DNA of 38,446 nt from Helcococcus bovis (lineage in GTDB: Bacteria; Bacillota; Clostridia; Tissierellales; Peptoniphilaceae). The notes under the pieces are model-generated. The model did no database searches. It saw only the letters and a program-made list of their open reading frames with translations, and was not told the origin of the DNA. The stretch lies in assembly GCF_046035435.1 (NCBI RefSeq), contig NZ_JBFNFH010000018.1; one strand, 5' to 3'. Of the stretch, positions 8,445 through 16,776 are shown piece after piece; within the stretch, counting starts at the first letter, position 1, and the number at the start of each line of letters is the position of its first letter. Made by a program: the position numbers and the translations under genes.

Positions 8445-9473
8445 ATGAAAGCAGTTATTGTTAATAAAAAGGGAGATGGAGTAGAAGTAGTATCAGATTA
8501 TAAAAAACCATCTCCAGGGTATGGTGAGGCATTAGTTAAGGTTGAATATTGCGGAGTATGTCACACAGATTTACACGTTGCACATGGTGATTTCGGAAAA
8601 GTTCCAGGAAGAATTTTAGGCCATGAAGGAATTGGTATTGTTGAAGAGCTAGGAGAAGGAGTAACAACATTAAAAATTGGCGATAGAGTTTCTATTGCTT
8701 GGTTTTTTGAAGGTTGTGGACACTGTGAATATTGTACAACAGGAAGAGAAACTTTATGCCGTTCGGTAAAAAATGCTGGGTATACAGTTGATGGCGGTAT
8801 GAGTGAATATGCTTTGGTTACAGCTGACTATGCAGTAAAAGTTCCGGAAAATTTAGATCCTGCTCAAGCATCATCAATAACATGTGCGGGAGTTACGACG
8901 TATAAAGCTATTAAAGAATCTGAAGTTGCACCAGGGGAATGGATTGTAATATATGGTGCAGGAGGATTGGGGAATTTAGCGGTTCAATATGCTAAAAAAG
9001 TATTTAATAATAAAGTAATAGCTGTTGATATAAATAATGATAAGTTGAAATTAGCTAAAGAATCCGGTGCTGATGTAGTAATAAATGGAAAAGAAATAGA
9101 AGATGTTGCTGGATATATTGTTGATTTAGTTGGTGGATGCCATGGGGCTGTTGTAACAGCAGTTTCTAAAGTTGCATTTAATCAAGCTGTAAACTCAGTG
9201 AGAGCTGGTGGTACAGTAGTAGCGGTAGGATTACCTTCAGAATATATGGATTTAAGTATTGTAAAGACAGTTTTAGATGGTATAAGAATTAAAGGGTCAC
9301 TTGTTGGAACAAGAAAAGATTTAGAAGAAGCTTTTGAATTTGGAGCAATGGGATTAGTTGTACCCGTTGTAGAGAAGGTATGTGTAGATTCAGCTCCTCA
9401 AGTTTTTGAAGAAATGGAAAAAGGATTAATTCAAGGACGTAAGGTATTAGATTTTACAAAAGTAACAAATTAG
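8445..9473 (+). CDS. adhP: Zinc-dependent alcohol dehydrogenase (AdhP type)
   Basis: NAD-linked medium-chain dehydrogenase interconverting alcohols and aldehydes. It is 342 residues with a strong AAGGAGG ribosome-binding site. Catalytic zinc ligands appear as CGVCHTDLH (C37 region) and GHEGIG (His-Glu), and a structural zinc loop as GCGHCEYCTTGRETLC with four cysteines. The Rossmann nucleotide motif is GAGGLGNLAVQYA (about 171-183). Length and motifs match the tetrameric bacterial AdhP class. It stands alone between its own promoter and terminator, 300 bases from the convergent adhE, so the cell has two ethanol-forming or ethanol-oxidising routes side by side. Confidence 0.93.
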   Translation: MKAVIVNKKGDGVEVVSDYKKPSPGYGEALVKVEYCGVCHTDLHVAHGDFGKVPGRILGHEGIGIVEELGEGVTTLKIGDRVSIAWFFEGCGHCEYCTTGRETLCRSVKNAGYTVDGGMSEYALVTADYAVKVPENLDPAQASSITCAGVTTYKAIKESEVAPGEWIVIYGAGGLGNLAVQYAKKVFNNKVIAVDINNDKLKLAKESGADVVINGKEIEDVAGYIVDLVGGCHGAVVTAVSKVAFNQAVNSVRAGGTVVAVGLPSEYMDLSIVKTVLDGIRIKGSLVGTRKDLEEAFEFGAMGLVVPVVEKVCVDSAPQVFEEMEKGLIQGRKVLDFTKVTN

Positions 9474-9549
9474 AAAACAGTTATTGATGTTGTAACTTGT
9501 ATTTTCTAATCTTCTGAGCAGATAAGAAAAATTATATAATAATATTTTA

Positions 9550-9579
9550 GCGGCTAAGAGTAAATTCTTAGTCGCTTTT
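9550..9579 (+). terminator. Terminator after adhP
   Basis: GCGGCTAAGA and TCTTAGTCGC pair over 10 positions with one G-U across a 6-base loop and run into TTTTA. It lies 76 bases after the adhP stop. Confidence 0.8.
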
Positions 9580-9693
9580 ATATGGATGAATGGCATTAAA
9601 ATGTTGGTGTGAAATTTTCTGAGAAGTTCAGTTATTTATAAATAGCATAGTGACTTTTGGATTTTACATTGTGACATTCACGAAAGAATAAAC
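9580..9693. other. Rest of the adhP-adhE gap, nothing recognised
   Basis: The 307-base space between the adhP and adhE stops contains one terminator on each side. In the remaining bases I found no open frame above about 10 codons with a ribosome-binding site, no repeat and no RNA motif. Confidence 0.5.
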
Positions 9694-9754
9694 AAAAGCC
9701 CACTTAAGGACTTTTGAACATTATGTTCAGTAGTAAGTCTTAAGTGGACTTTTA
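9694..9754 (-). terminator. Bidirectional terminator of adhE
   Basis: A long stem-loop: AAAAGCCCACTTAAGGACTT pairs with AAGTCTTAAGTGGACTTTT with small mismatches, and the loop holds a second palindrome, TGAACATTATGTTCA. T runs follow on both strands. It sits 27 bases beyond the adhE stop and also backs up the adhP terminator. Confidence 0.85.
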
Positions 9755-9780
9755 TTTTAAAGGGGTTAAACTCTTTATCT

Positions 9781-12393
9781 TTATTCGCCTTTATAAGCTG
9801 CAACTAAGATTTCTCTTAATTCAGCAATCATTGGTTCTTTAGGATTTGCTGTTGTACATTGATCTTCGTATGCTAATTCAGCAATTCTATCAACTTTAGC
9901 ATCAAATTCTTCTTGAGAAACACCTTGTTCTCTGATGCTCATTTTCAGTCCTAATTCTTTTGATAATTTGATGATTTCTTGAGCTAATGCTTCAACTAAT
10001 TCTGCATTTGTCTTTCCTTCACAACCGATCAATCTAGCTACTCTTGCGTAGTCTTCGTCTGCTCTGAAGTATTCATATTTTGCCCAAGCTTGTGTTTTAC
10101 CATTGTTTATTGCATTGTATCTAATTACGTGTGGCATTAAGATAGCATTTGCGTATCCGTGAGGAATTCCAAATTCAGCACCAATCTTGTGAGCTAATGA
10201 GTGGTTAATTCCTAAGAATGCGTTAGCGAAAGCCATACCAGCAATTGTTGATGCGTTGTGCATTGTTTCTTTTGGTGCGTGAGCATCTGTGTGATATGAA
10301 TCTCTTAATGATCCCCATACTAATTCGATAGCTTGTAAGCTCAATCCTCTTGTATAATCTGATGCCATACATGATACATATGATTCTAGAGCGTGTGTTA
10401 ATACGTCTAAACCTGTGTAAGCTACCATTGATTTTGGTAATGTGTATGTGAATTGTGGGTCAACAATAGCTACTGTTGGTGTTAATGCATAGTCAGCTAC
10501 TGGGAATTTCATATGTGTTTCAGAATCTGTAATAATAGCAAATGGTGTTACTTCTGAACCTGTACCTGATGTTGTAGGAATTGCTACTAATTGAGCTTTT
10601 GTTCCTAATTCAGGAATTTTGTATGCTCTTTTTCTAATATCTAAGAATTTTTGTTTTGCGCCAAAGAAGTTAATTTCTGGTTGTTCGTACATTAACCACA
10701 TCATCTTTGCAGCATCCATTGGTGAGCCACCACCTAATGCGATAATTGTATCTGGTTCAAATGCTTTAATTTTTGCTAAACCTTTTAATACGATATCTGT
10801 TGTTGGATCTGCTTCAACATCTGAAAATATTTCATATTTTACACCATTTGGTCTTCTTGATAATACATCTACTAATCTTGATACTAATCCGTGTTCTACC
10901 ATACCTTTATCTGTAATGATTATTACTTTTTCTACGTTTGGCATTTTTTCTAAATATCTGATTGAATTCTTTTCAAAGTATAATTTTGATGGTAATTTTT
11001 GCCATTGCATGTTATTTCTCCTCTTAGCAATTGTTTTAACATTAATTAAGTGTTTTACAGAAACATTTTCACTTACTGAGTTTTTACCGTATGAACCACA
11101 ACCTAATGTTAATGATGGTGTCATTTCATTGTATAAATCACCGATACCACCGATTGATGATGGAGAGTTTACTAAAATTCTACATGCTTCCATTTGTTCA
11201 GCAAATTTTTCAATAATTTCATTATTACCAGCAAATGTGTGTAGTGAAGCAGTATGTCCCATACCGTTAAATTCTAACATTTGTCTTGATTTTGCAAAAC
11301 CGTCTTCTAAAGATTCTGATTTTAAGAATGCTAATACTGGAGACAATTTTTCTCTTGTTAAAGGATATTCTGGACCAACACCTTCTACTTCAGCTATAAG
11401 AAGTTTTGTACCAGCAGGTACTTTAATTCCAGCTTTTTCTGCTATTGCCATAGCTGTTTGTCCAACTATATCTGGGTTAGCCATTCCTTTTTCTTCATTA
11501 ATTACATATTTTTCTAATTTTTTAATATCTTTTGCAGGTACGAAATAACCTCTATTTCTTGTGAATTCTGCTTTTACTTCGTCATAAATTTCTTTATCAC
11601 ATATTACTGCTTGTTCTGAAGCACAAATCATACCGTTGTCGAAGGATTTTGAAACGATAACATCATTTACTGATCTTCTAATATCACATGATTTTTCAAA
11701 GTAAGCTGGTACGTTACCTGCACCTACCCCTAATGCTGGTTTACCTGTTGAGTAAGCTGCTTTAACCATTGCGTTACCACCAGTTGCTAAAGTAATTGCA
11801 ACATTTGGGTGATTAATCAATTCTGAAGTAGCAGAAATTGAAGGTTGAGTTACCCATTGGATACAATTTTTTGGAGCACCCGCTTTTATTGCAGCATCAT
11901 AAACTGTTTTTGCAGCTAAAGCTGAACAATTTTGTGCACTTGGGTGGAATGCGAATATTATTGGATTTCTACCCATTACTGAAATTATAGATTTGAATAA
12001 TACTGTTGATGTTGGGTTTGTAACTGGTGTTATACCTGCAACTACACCTAGAGGAGATGCTACTTTAATAACTCCGGTTTGCATATCTCTATCTATTACA
12101 CCACAAGTTTTTTGATTTTTGATTGAATGCCAAATTGTTTCTGTTGCATATAAGTTTTTAATACATTTATCTTCGTATATACCTCTTTTTGTTTCTTCTA
12201 CAGCTGCCTTAGCAAGCACCATATGTTGGTCATTACCAGCTATTACCATAGCATGAACAATTTTATTGATTTGTTCTTGATCATAAGACATAAATTCACT
12301 TAATGCAACTTTAGCATTAGCAACTAATTGTTCTACTTCCATATTTTTTTCCATTGTTTCTTCTACCTTTGTTTCTATTTTTTTTGCTACCAT
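9781..12393 (-). CDS. adhE: Bifunctional acetaldehyde-CoA/alcohol dehydrogenase
   Basis: Converts acetyl-CoA through acetaldehyde to ethanol with two NADH, regenerating NAD in fermentation. The 870 residues are the usual AdhE length. An N-terminal aldehyde dehydrogenase half (to about 440) has the catalytic cysteine C257 in FDNGMICASE. A short linker leads to the iron alcohol dehydrogenase half, with GGGSPMDAAK for NAD and the metal-binding histidines in HALESYVSC, GINHSLAHKIG and GIPHGYANA. AAAGGGGG precedes the ATG by 7 bases. In this family the protein forms spirosome filaments. Codon usage is more regulated (frequent GCT, GGT, ACT) than in neighbours, as expected for a highly expressed gene. 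Three candidate Rex operators lie in its promoter region. Confidence 0.97.
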   Translation of the reverse strand: MVAKKIETKVEETMEKNMEVEQLVANAKVALSEFMSYDQEQINKIVHAMVIAGNDQHMVLAKAAVEETKRGIYEDKCIKNLYATETIWHSIKNQKTCGVIDRDMQTGVIKVASPLGVVAGITPVTNPTSTVLFKSIISVMGRNPIIFAFHPSAQNCSALAAKTVYDAAIKAGAPKNCIQWVTQPSISATSELINHPNVAITLATGGNAMVKAAYSTGKPALGVGAGNVPAYFEKSCDIRRSVNDVIVSKSFDNGMICASEQAVICDKEIYDEVKAEFTRNRGYFVPAKDIKKLEKYVINEEKGMANPDIVGQTAMAIAEKAGIKVPAGTKLLIAEVEGVGPEYPLTREKLSPVLAFLKSESLEDGFAKSRQMLEFNGMGHTASLHTFAGNNEIIEKFAEQMEACRILVNSPSSIGGIGDLYNEMTPSLTLGCGSYGKNSVSENVSVKHLINVKTIAKRRNNMQWQKLPSKLYFEKNSIRYLEKMPNVEKVIIITDKGMVEHGLVSRLVDVLSRRPNGVKYEIFSDVEADPTTDIVLKGLAKIKAFEPDTIIALGGGSPMDAAKMMWLMYEQPEINFFGAKQKFLDIRKRAYKIPELGTKAQLVAIPTTSGTGSEVTPFAIITDSETHMKFPVADYALTPTVAIVDPQFTYTLPKSMVAYTGLDVLTHALESYVSCMASDYTRGLSLQAIELVWGSLRDSYHTDAHAPKETMHNASTIAGMAFANAFLGINHSLAHKIGAEFGIPHGYANAILMPHVIRYNAINNGKTQAWAKYEYFRADEDYARVARLIGCEGKTNAELVEALAQEIIKLSKELGLKMSIREQGVSQEEFDAKVDRIAELAYEDQCTTANPKEPMIAELREILVAAYKGE

Positions 12394-12411
12394 TTGTTCC
12401 CCCTTTTAGAA

Positions 12412-12429
12412 CGGTTATTTTATTAACAA
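12412..12429 (-). promoter_or_regulatory. Candidate Rex operator 2 (over adhE start site)
   Basis: The minus strand reads TTGTTAATAAAATAACCG, matching 11 of the 14 specified positions of the Rex consensus TTGTTAA-N4-TTAACAA. It covers the predicted transcription start of adhE and lies exactly 22 bp from the next site. Confidence 0.5.
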
Positions 12430-12433
12430 ATAT

Positions 12434-12451
12434 ATGATATTATATTAACAA
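12434..12451 (-). promoter_or_regulatory. Candidate Rex operator 1 (in adhE -10/spacer)
   Basis: The minus strand reads TTGTTAATATAATATCAT, again 11 of 14 consensus positions. It overlaps the predicted -10 hexamer and spacer, where a bound repressor would block polymerase. Confidence 0.5.
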
Positions 12452-12462
12452 AATTTTGTAAA
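12434..12462 (-). promoter_or_regulatory. Promoter of adhE
   Basis: On the minus strand TTTACA (12462-12457), a 17-base spacer and TATCAT (12439-12434) form a near-consensus promoter, giving a start near 12427 and a leader of about 35 bases before the ribosome-binding site. Confidence 0.6.
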
Positions 12463-12470
12463 GAGGAAAA

Positions 12471-12489
12471 TGAAATGTAAACATTTTCA
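12471..12489. promoter_or_regulatory. Unassigned palindrome in adhE/GH13 divergent region
   Basis: TGAAATGTAAACATTTTCA is an imperfect palindrome just upstream of the adhE -35. It is too long for a standard CcpA cre site and lacks the central CG. It may bind another regulator of the divergent pair. Confidence 0.3.
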
Positions 12490-12490
12490 G

Positions 12491-12508
12491 AAGTTAAGAT
12501 TTTAACAA
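12491..12508 (-). promoter_or_regulatory. Candidate Rex operator 3 (upstream)
   Basis: The minus strand reads TTGTTAAAATCTTAACTT: both half-sites are intact except the last two bases, 12 of 14 consensus positions, the best match of the three. It lies about 30 bp upstream of the adhE -35. Confidence 0.55.
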
Positions 12509-12547
12509 AATGTAACAATTACCTTCAAACATTGTAAAATACAATAT

Positions 12548-12577
12548 TTGTGAAAAAGGAAAATAACGTGATATAAT
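12548..12577 (+). promoter_or_regulatory. Promoter of GH13 gene
   Basis: TTGTGA (12548-12553), an 18-base spacer and TATAAT (12572-12577). The extended -10 motif TGA directly precedes the hexamer, which compensates for the weak -35. It is divergent from the adhE promoter. Confidence 0.6.
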
Positions 12578-12613
12578 ATAAACAATGAAATTATTAAATA
12601 AAATGAGGTTAAA

Positions 12614-14503
12614 ATGGAAAAGATTTTAAGTACAATTTATCATGATTCAAGTAAAAATTTTATTTCTAATCCATATCCTAAATTAAAGGAAGAAATTGAA
12701 ATAAAAATTAGAATGATAAAAAATGAAAAAGTAACAGGTGTTTTCATTAGATATAGAAAATTAGGAGAAGAAGTAATTCAAAAAATGGAAATTTCCTATG
12801 AAAAAAACAATTTAGTTTATTATAAAGCTAGAGTGATTTGTCATGAGGAGATATTTTCTTACTATTTTAATATAACAACAAATGATGCTATTTATTACTA
12901 TAATCAAGAGGGTATCTCTGATTATAGAATATATAATTCTAGTAATTTTAAAATATTAGTTGGATATAATGCTCCCGAATGGATGAACAATACTGTTTTT
13001 TACCAAATTATGGCAGATAGATTCAGAAATGGAAAACCTGAAATTACTATTAAAGAAGGAGCATATACATATCAAGGATTTAAACCTATAAATATGGATT
13101 GGGAACAAATTCCATATGAATGGGATAAATCACATTGTATGGATTTTTATGGTGGAGATTTCTATGGAGTAATTGAAAAATTGGACTATTTACAAGAATT
13201 GGGAGTAAATGCTATTTATTTTAATCCTATTTTTACTTCGCCAACAATGCATAAGTACGATGCACTTGACTATTTTGAAATAGATCATAGTCTAGGTGGA
13301 GAAGAGGGATTTGCAATGCTTTGTGATGAAATGCACAAGAGAAATATGAAAGTTGTGTTAGATATATCTATTAATCATACATCAAGTTCGTCCAAATGGT
13401 TTAATATGGATGGTACATTTTATGATAAAAGTATCGGAGCATATAACAATCCTTATTCAAAAGAGAGAGAATATTATTTTATTAATGAAGATGGAAGTTA
13501 TGAAGCATGGGCTGGAGTAAAAACAATGCCAAGCTTAAATTATAATTCACAAAGTCTGAGAGATATTATATATAGAAGCGAAAAATCTGTTTTGAAAAAA
13601 TATTTAAAAGCACCATTTAATATTGATGGTTGGAGATTTGACGTTGCGGATGTTATGGCAAGAAATGAAAAAGTTAATGTATACGAAGAAGTTTGGACTG
13701 AAATTAATAAGGAAATTAAAAGTGTAAATAAAAATGCTCTTATTTTAGCAGAAGAATGGCAAGATGCTCCAGAAATGTATAATGGACATAAATGGGATTC
13801 AACTATGAATTATTTTTCATCAACATTACCTATTAGAGAATTTGCAGGGGAAAAAGAAGTATTTAATGCTAGAAATAAAGATTTAGCAGCTATTGAATAT
13901 AAATTTAATGCAAAGCAGTTAAAAAATAGATTGACACAGACATTCAAGATTTTACCATCTCAAATACAATATCAAATGTTTAATTTAATAGATAGTCATG
14001 ATATTACAAGATTATATAATAATCCAAAAGTAGAGTTTGATGTTTACAAGGGATCGGTTATTACTTTATTTGGTTTACCAGGAGCTGTGAATGTTTATTA
14101 TGGTGATGAAAAGTATTTAGATGGAGAAATGCATTCAATTGAAGGGGCGAGATATCCAATGGACTGGAGTGAAAAACTTCCTGCTAAAAAGCAAGAGATA
14201 TTTGAAATGTATAAGACTTTATCTCATTTAAAAACAGAAAATGAAGCTTTTGGATTTGGTGGATTTAAGGTTGTCTATGCTGAAGGAGACGTATTTGCAT
14301 TTTCAAGATTTACAGAAGATGAAGCATATATATTTATTTGGTCAAAATCTTCAAAAGAAGAAACGATAAATGTTGATCTAAGCTTCTTTGGTTTATTTGA
14401 TAATGCAGAATTTATTTTAGGAGATGGAAACTTAAACATAGATAAAGATAAATTAACTATAGAGTTTGCTCCGAAAATATCATCGTTAATTAAAATAATA
14501 TAG
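12614..14503 (+). CDS. GH13 glycosidase (neopullulanase/cyclomaltodextrinase type)
   Basis: Intracellular alpha-glucan hydrolase acting on maltodextrins, cyclodextrins or pullulan. There is no signal peptide. Of 629 residues, the first 125 or so form a beta-rich CBM34-like N-terminal domain typical of the GH13_20 subfamily. The barrel follows: MADRFRNG, LGVNAIYFNPIF, VVLDISINHT (region I), DGWRFDV with nucleophile D343 (region II), LAEEW with general acid E380 (region III) and IDSHD with D463 (region IV). The C-terminal 80 residues form the usual beta domain. GAGG sits 5 bases before the ATG. It is divergent from adhE and 7 bases upstream of prmA, so it may share transcripts with the RNA-modification genes. 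Exact substrate is uncertain. Confidence 0.88.
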   Translation: MEKILSTIYHDSSKNFISNPYPKLKEEIEIKIRMIKNEKVTGVFIRYRKLGEEVIQKMEISYEKNNLVYYKARVICHEEIFSYYFNITTNDAIYYYNQEGISDYRIYNSSNFKILVGYNAPEWMNNTVFYQIMADRFRNGKPEITIKEGAYTYQGFKPINMDWEQIPYEWDKSHCMDFYGGDFYGVIEKLDYLQELGVNAIYFNPIFTSPTMHKYDALDYFEIDHSLGGEEGFAMLCDEMHKRNMKVVLDISINHTSSSSKWFNMDGTFYDKSIGAYNNPYSKEREYYFINEDGSYEAWAGVKTMPSLNYNSQSLRDIIYRSEKSVLKKYLKAPFNIDGWRFDVADVMARNEKVNVYEEVWTEINKEIKSVNKNALILAEEWQDAPEMYNGHKWDSTMNYFSSTLPIREFAGEKEVFNARNKDLAAIEYKFNAKQLKNRLTQTFKILPSQIQYQMFNLIDSHDITRLYNNPKVEFDVYKGSVITLFGLPGAVNVYYGDEKYLDGEMHSIEGARYPMDWSEKLPAKKQEIFEMYKTLSHLKTENEAFGFGGFKVVYAEGDVFAFSRFTEDEAYIFIWSKSSKEETINVDLSFFGLFDNAEFILGDGNLNIDKDKLTIEFAPKISSLIKII

Positions 14504-14510
14504 GGGAATT

Positions 14511-15425
14511 ATGGAAAGTTATTTATTATTAAAATTTACACTAGATAGAAAATTTGATGAACTTATTCAATCAAATATATACAATTTTGAAAATATAGGG
14601 TTTGAAGTTGATGATCCTATTGAAAAACGAAATTTATTGATGGAATTACCTGAATGGGAAATTTCTGATATTAACGTAGTTGATAATGGAACTATTTCTT
14701 ATGGTGTATATTTTGAGGAAAGTGATTTAGGAAAAAATGAATTAGAAAGATTGAGAAATTTTTTAATTCAGAACATTGAAAATTTTGAATCTGAAGAATT
14801 ATTTATTGATAATTCAAACTGGGAAGAAGAGTGGAAAAAGTCATATAAAAGTTTTAATATAGGAAATAAAATTTTTATTAAACCATCATGGGAAGAAAGA
14901 CCGGAAACGGATAGAATAATAATTGAGATTGATCCTAAAATGGCTTTTGGAACAGGTACTCATGAAACAACTTCAATGTGTATGGAGTACGTTGAAAATG
15001 ATAATTTAATAGGTAAGGATATTCTTGATATTGGTTGTGGTTCAGGGATTTTATCCATTCTTGCTAAAAAATTAAATGCAAATCAAGTAGATGCTTGTGA
15101 TATTGATAAAATAGCTATAGCATCAACAAAAGAAAATGCTATTATTAATAATGTTGAATTAAATGCTTTTGAATCTAATTTGTTTTCCAATGTTAAAAAT
15201 AAATATGATTTGATTTTTGCTAATATTCTTGCTGAGATAATAGTGGTTATGCTAGATGATGTTGATGATTTCTTAAAAGAAAATGGAAGATTGGTTTTAT
15301 CTGGAATTATTAAAGAAAAAGAAAAATTAGTAAAAGATAAATTAAAATCAAAGGGATTTGAAGTAATAGATACAAAATATAAAAATGACTGGGTATTAAT
15401 TTCAGCAGGTAAAAAAAATGCATAG
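14511..15425 (+). CDS. prmA: Ribosomal protein L11 methyltransferase
   Basis: Uses S-adenosylmethionine to methylate ribosomal protein L11. At 304 residues it has the family length. The N-terminal substrate-binding domain (about 1-100) precedes MAFGTGTHETTSM (about 144-156) and the SAM-binding motif LDIGCGSGILSILAKKL (about 171-187). The catalytic-domain motif FANILAEII comes near 235. GGGGAA precedes the ATG. Its stop overlaps the rsmE start by 8 bases, so the two are coupled. The prmA-rsmE-rpsU order is conserved in Firmicutes, where dnaJ usually lies just upstream. Here a glycosidase gene takes that place. Confidence 0.95.
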   Translation: MESYLLLKFTLDRKFDELIQSNIYNFENIGFEVDDPIEKRNLLMELPEWEISDINVVDNGTISYGVYFEESDLGKNELERLRNFLIQNIENFESEELFIDNSNWEEEWKKSYKSFNIGNKIFIKPSWEERPETDRIIIEIDPKMAFGTGTHETTSMCMEYVENDNLIGKDILDIGCGSGILSILAKKLNANQVDACDIDKIAIASTKENAIINNVELNAFESNLFSNVKNKYDLIFANILAEIIVVMLDDVDDFLKENGRLVLSGIIKEKEKLVKDKLKSKGFEVIDTKYKNDWVLISAGKKNA

Positions 15426-16149
15426 ATTTTTTGAAAATGAAAATAGTTTAAATAATGGAGAAATTTATATTTCTGAAGGAAATTTACATCATATAAATGT
15501 ATTGCGAATAACAGAAAATGAGGAATTTGAGGTTGTGATTTTAGGGATTGTTTATACTGTAAAACTTAAGGAAATTTCTAAAGATTTTGCGATTTGTGAA
15601 ATTATTTCTCAAAAAGAAGATTATAGTGAGTCAAATATTAAAATCAATTTATATCAAGGATTACCAAAATTAGATAAGTTGGAATTGATAATTCAAAAAG
15701 CTGTAGAATTGGGAGTTAATAAGATTATTCCATTTGAATCTTCTAGAACAATAGTAAAATGGGATGCTAAAAAAGAAAAAAAGAAACTTATAAGATATCA
15801 AGAAATAGCCTCATCTGCTGCTAAACAGTCAAAAAGATCAATTATACCAGAAGTTTTGCCTTTAGTTTCGTTTAATGAAATGATAAATGAAATTAAAGAT
15901 AAATTTACTGTTATAGCTTATGAAAATAGAGGAATTACATTAAAAGAAACTTTACTTAAAGATGATTTTAAGAAAATAAATATAATAATTGGACCAGAAG
16001 GAGGATTTTCTGAATCTGAAGTAGAAAAAATTGAATCAGCGGGTGCAAAAGTTGTTAATTTGGGAAGTAGAATTTTAAGAACAGAAACAGCTGCAATAGC
16101 ACTGATTTCGATGATTCAATATGAAAAAGGAGATATAAATTTAAAATAA
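15418..16149 (+). CDS. rsmE: 16S rRNA (uracil-1498-N3)-methyltransferase
   Basis: SPOUT-class enzyme that makes m3U1498 in the decoding region of 16S rRNA. The 243-residue protein has an N-terminal PUA-like domain (to about 70) and the trefoil-knot SAM site, seen as IIGPEGGFSESEVE (about 190-203) and LGSRILRTETAAIALISMIQYE (about 214-235). These knot motifs identify the family securely. Translation is coupled to prmA through an 8-base overlap; the visible ribosome-binding site (AGGT) is weak, consistent with that coupling. Confidence 0.95.
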   Translation: MHRFFENENSLNNGEIYISEGNLHHINVLRITENEEFEVVILGIVYTVKLKEISKDFAICEIISQKEDYSESNIKINLYQGLPKLDKLELIIQKAVELGVNKIIPFESSRTIVKWDAKKEKKKLIRYQEIASSAAKQSKRSIIPEVLPLVSFNEMINEIKDKFTVIAYENRGITLKETLLKDDFKKINIIIGPEGGFSESEVEKIESAGAKVVNLGSRILRTETAAIALISMIQYEKGDINLK

Positions 16150-16159
16150 AATATTTTGC

Positions 16160-16188
16160 TTGAAAAATGAAGGGCATTCATATATAAT
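16160..16188 (+). promoter_or_regulatory. Promoter of rpsU
   Basis: TTGAAA (16160-16165), 17 bases, TATAAT (16183-16188). The predicted start near 16195 gives rpsU its own transcript after the prmA-rsmE pair. Confidence 0.7.
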
Positions 16189-16240
16189 TATTAGGTAAAC
16201 CTCGTGGTTAAACATTAAAGCATGTGGGGAGGTGAAATAC

Positions 16241-16420
16241 ATGACAGAAATCAGAGTAGGTGAAAACGAATCAATCGACAGTGCTTTAAAAAGATTTAAA
16301 AGACAATGTGCGCGTACAGGAGTTCTTTCAGAATACAAAAGAAAAGAACACTATGAAAAACCAAGTGTTGTAAGAAAGAGAAAAATCGACGCAGCAAAAA
16401 GAAAAAAAAGAAGAGGATAA
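16241..16420 (+). CDS. rpsU: 30S ribosomal protein S21
   Basis: Small basic ribosomal protein involved in translation initiation. I use the ATG at 16241 with GGGGAGGTG just upstream. The GTG at 16232 lies inside that ribosome-binding site. The 59 residues begin MTEIRVGENESIDSALKRF, match S21 length (about 58-60) and end in the usual very basic tail rich in lysine and arginine. A strong terminator follows. The gene keeps its conserved place after prmA-rsmE. Confidence 0.97.
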   Translation: MTEIRVGENESIDSALKRFKRQCARTGVLSEYKRKEHYEKPSVVRKRKIDAAKRKKRRG

Positions 16421-16431
16421 TTTGTTATCAA

Positions 16432-16463
16432 AACTAGTTACTACGGTAGCTAGTTCTTTTTTT
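16432..16463 (+). terminator. Terminator of rpsU
   Basis: AACTAGTTAC and GTAGCTAGTT pair over 10 positions with one G-U across a TACG loop, followed by CTTTTTTT. Confidence 0.9.
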
Positions 16464-16476
16464 GTTTAAATTTAAA

Positions 16477-16552
16477 GGTTCTTTGTCAAATACCCATAGG
16501 GCACAAGTATTGTTGGTGAATTTTATCCACCAACACTATTTATTGTAGAGCC
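16477..16552. mobile_element. 76-bp MITE with ISL3-like ends and 8-bp target duplication
   Basis: The element starts GGTTCTTTGTCAAATA and ends with the reverse complement of GGCTCTACAATAAATAGTGTTGG, imperfect terminal inverted repeats of the kind seen in ISL3-family elements. The 8 bases on each side are identical (AATTTAAA at 16469-16476 and 16553-16560), and ISL3 elements make 8-bp duplications. There is no coding capacity. An internal hairpin GTTGGTG/CACCAAC occupies the centre. A second, decayed copy lies at 2856-2930 in the opposite orientation. The ISL3 assignment rests on recollection of terminal sequences. Confidence 0.75.
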
Positions 16553-16560
16553 AATTTAAA

Positions 16561-16776
16561 TAATCAAATGATATAAGAGATAGTTTGTCATAAATAATTA
16601 ACAAATTTAGGAGTAGTAAGTATTATATTAGTATAATGATATTTTTTTGACTAATCAAAATAAGTGTGGTATTTTTAAAAAAAAAGAAAACATTTACAAA
16701 TATTTTAGGAGGTAAATAAAGTGTATTAAGAGGTTTAACATAAACTCGTTTTCGTATAAAGATTGAGGAGAAATAT
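16561..16776. other. Rest of rpsU-lipoprotein gap
   Basis: Beyond the MITE this AT-rich stretch holds the lipoprotein promoter (16647-16675) and a strong AGGAGGT (16707-16713) leading only to GTG-TAT-TAA at 16721-16729. That looks like the 5' end of a lost gene. Nothing else was recognised. Confidence 0.4.
16647..16675 (+). promoter_or_regulatory. Probable promoter of lipoprotein gene
   Basis: TTGACT (16647-16652), 17 bases and TATTTT (16670-16675) preceded by TGG, an extended -10. The leader would be about 95 bases. Confidence 0.5.

Noticed and set aside
10619..11548. 309-codon plus-strand frame opposite adhE
   Set aside because: It is the shadow of the strongly conserved adhE coding strand; no ribosome-binding site or recognisable domain.
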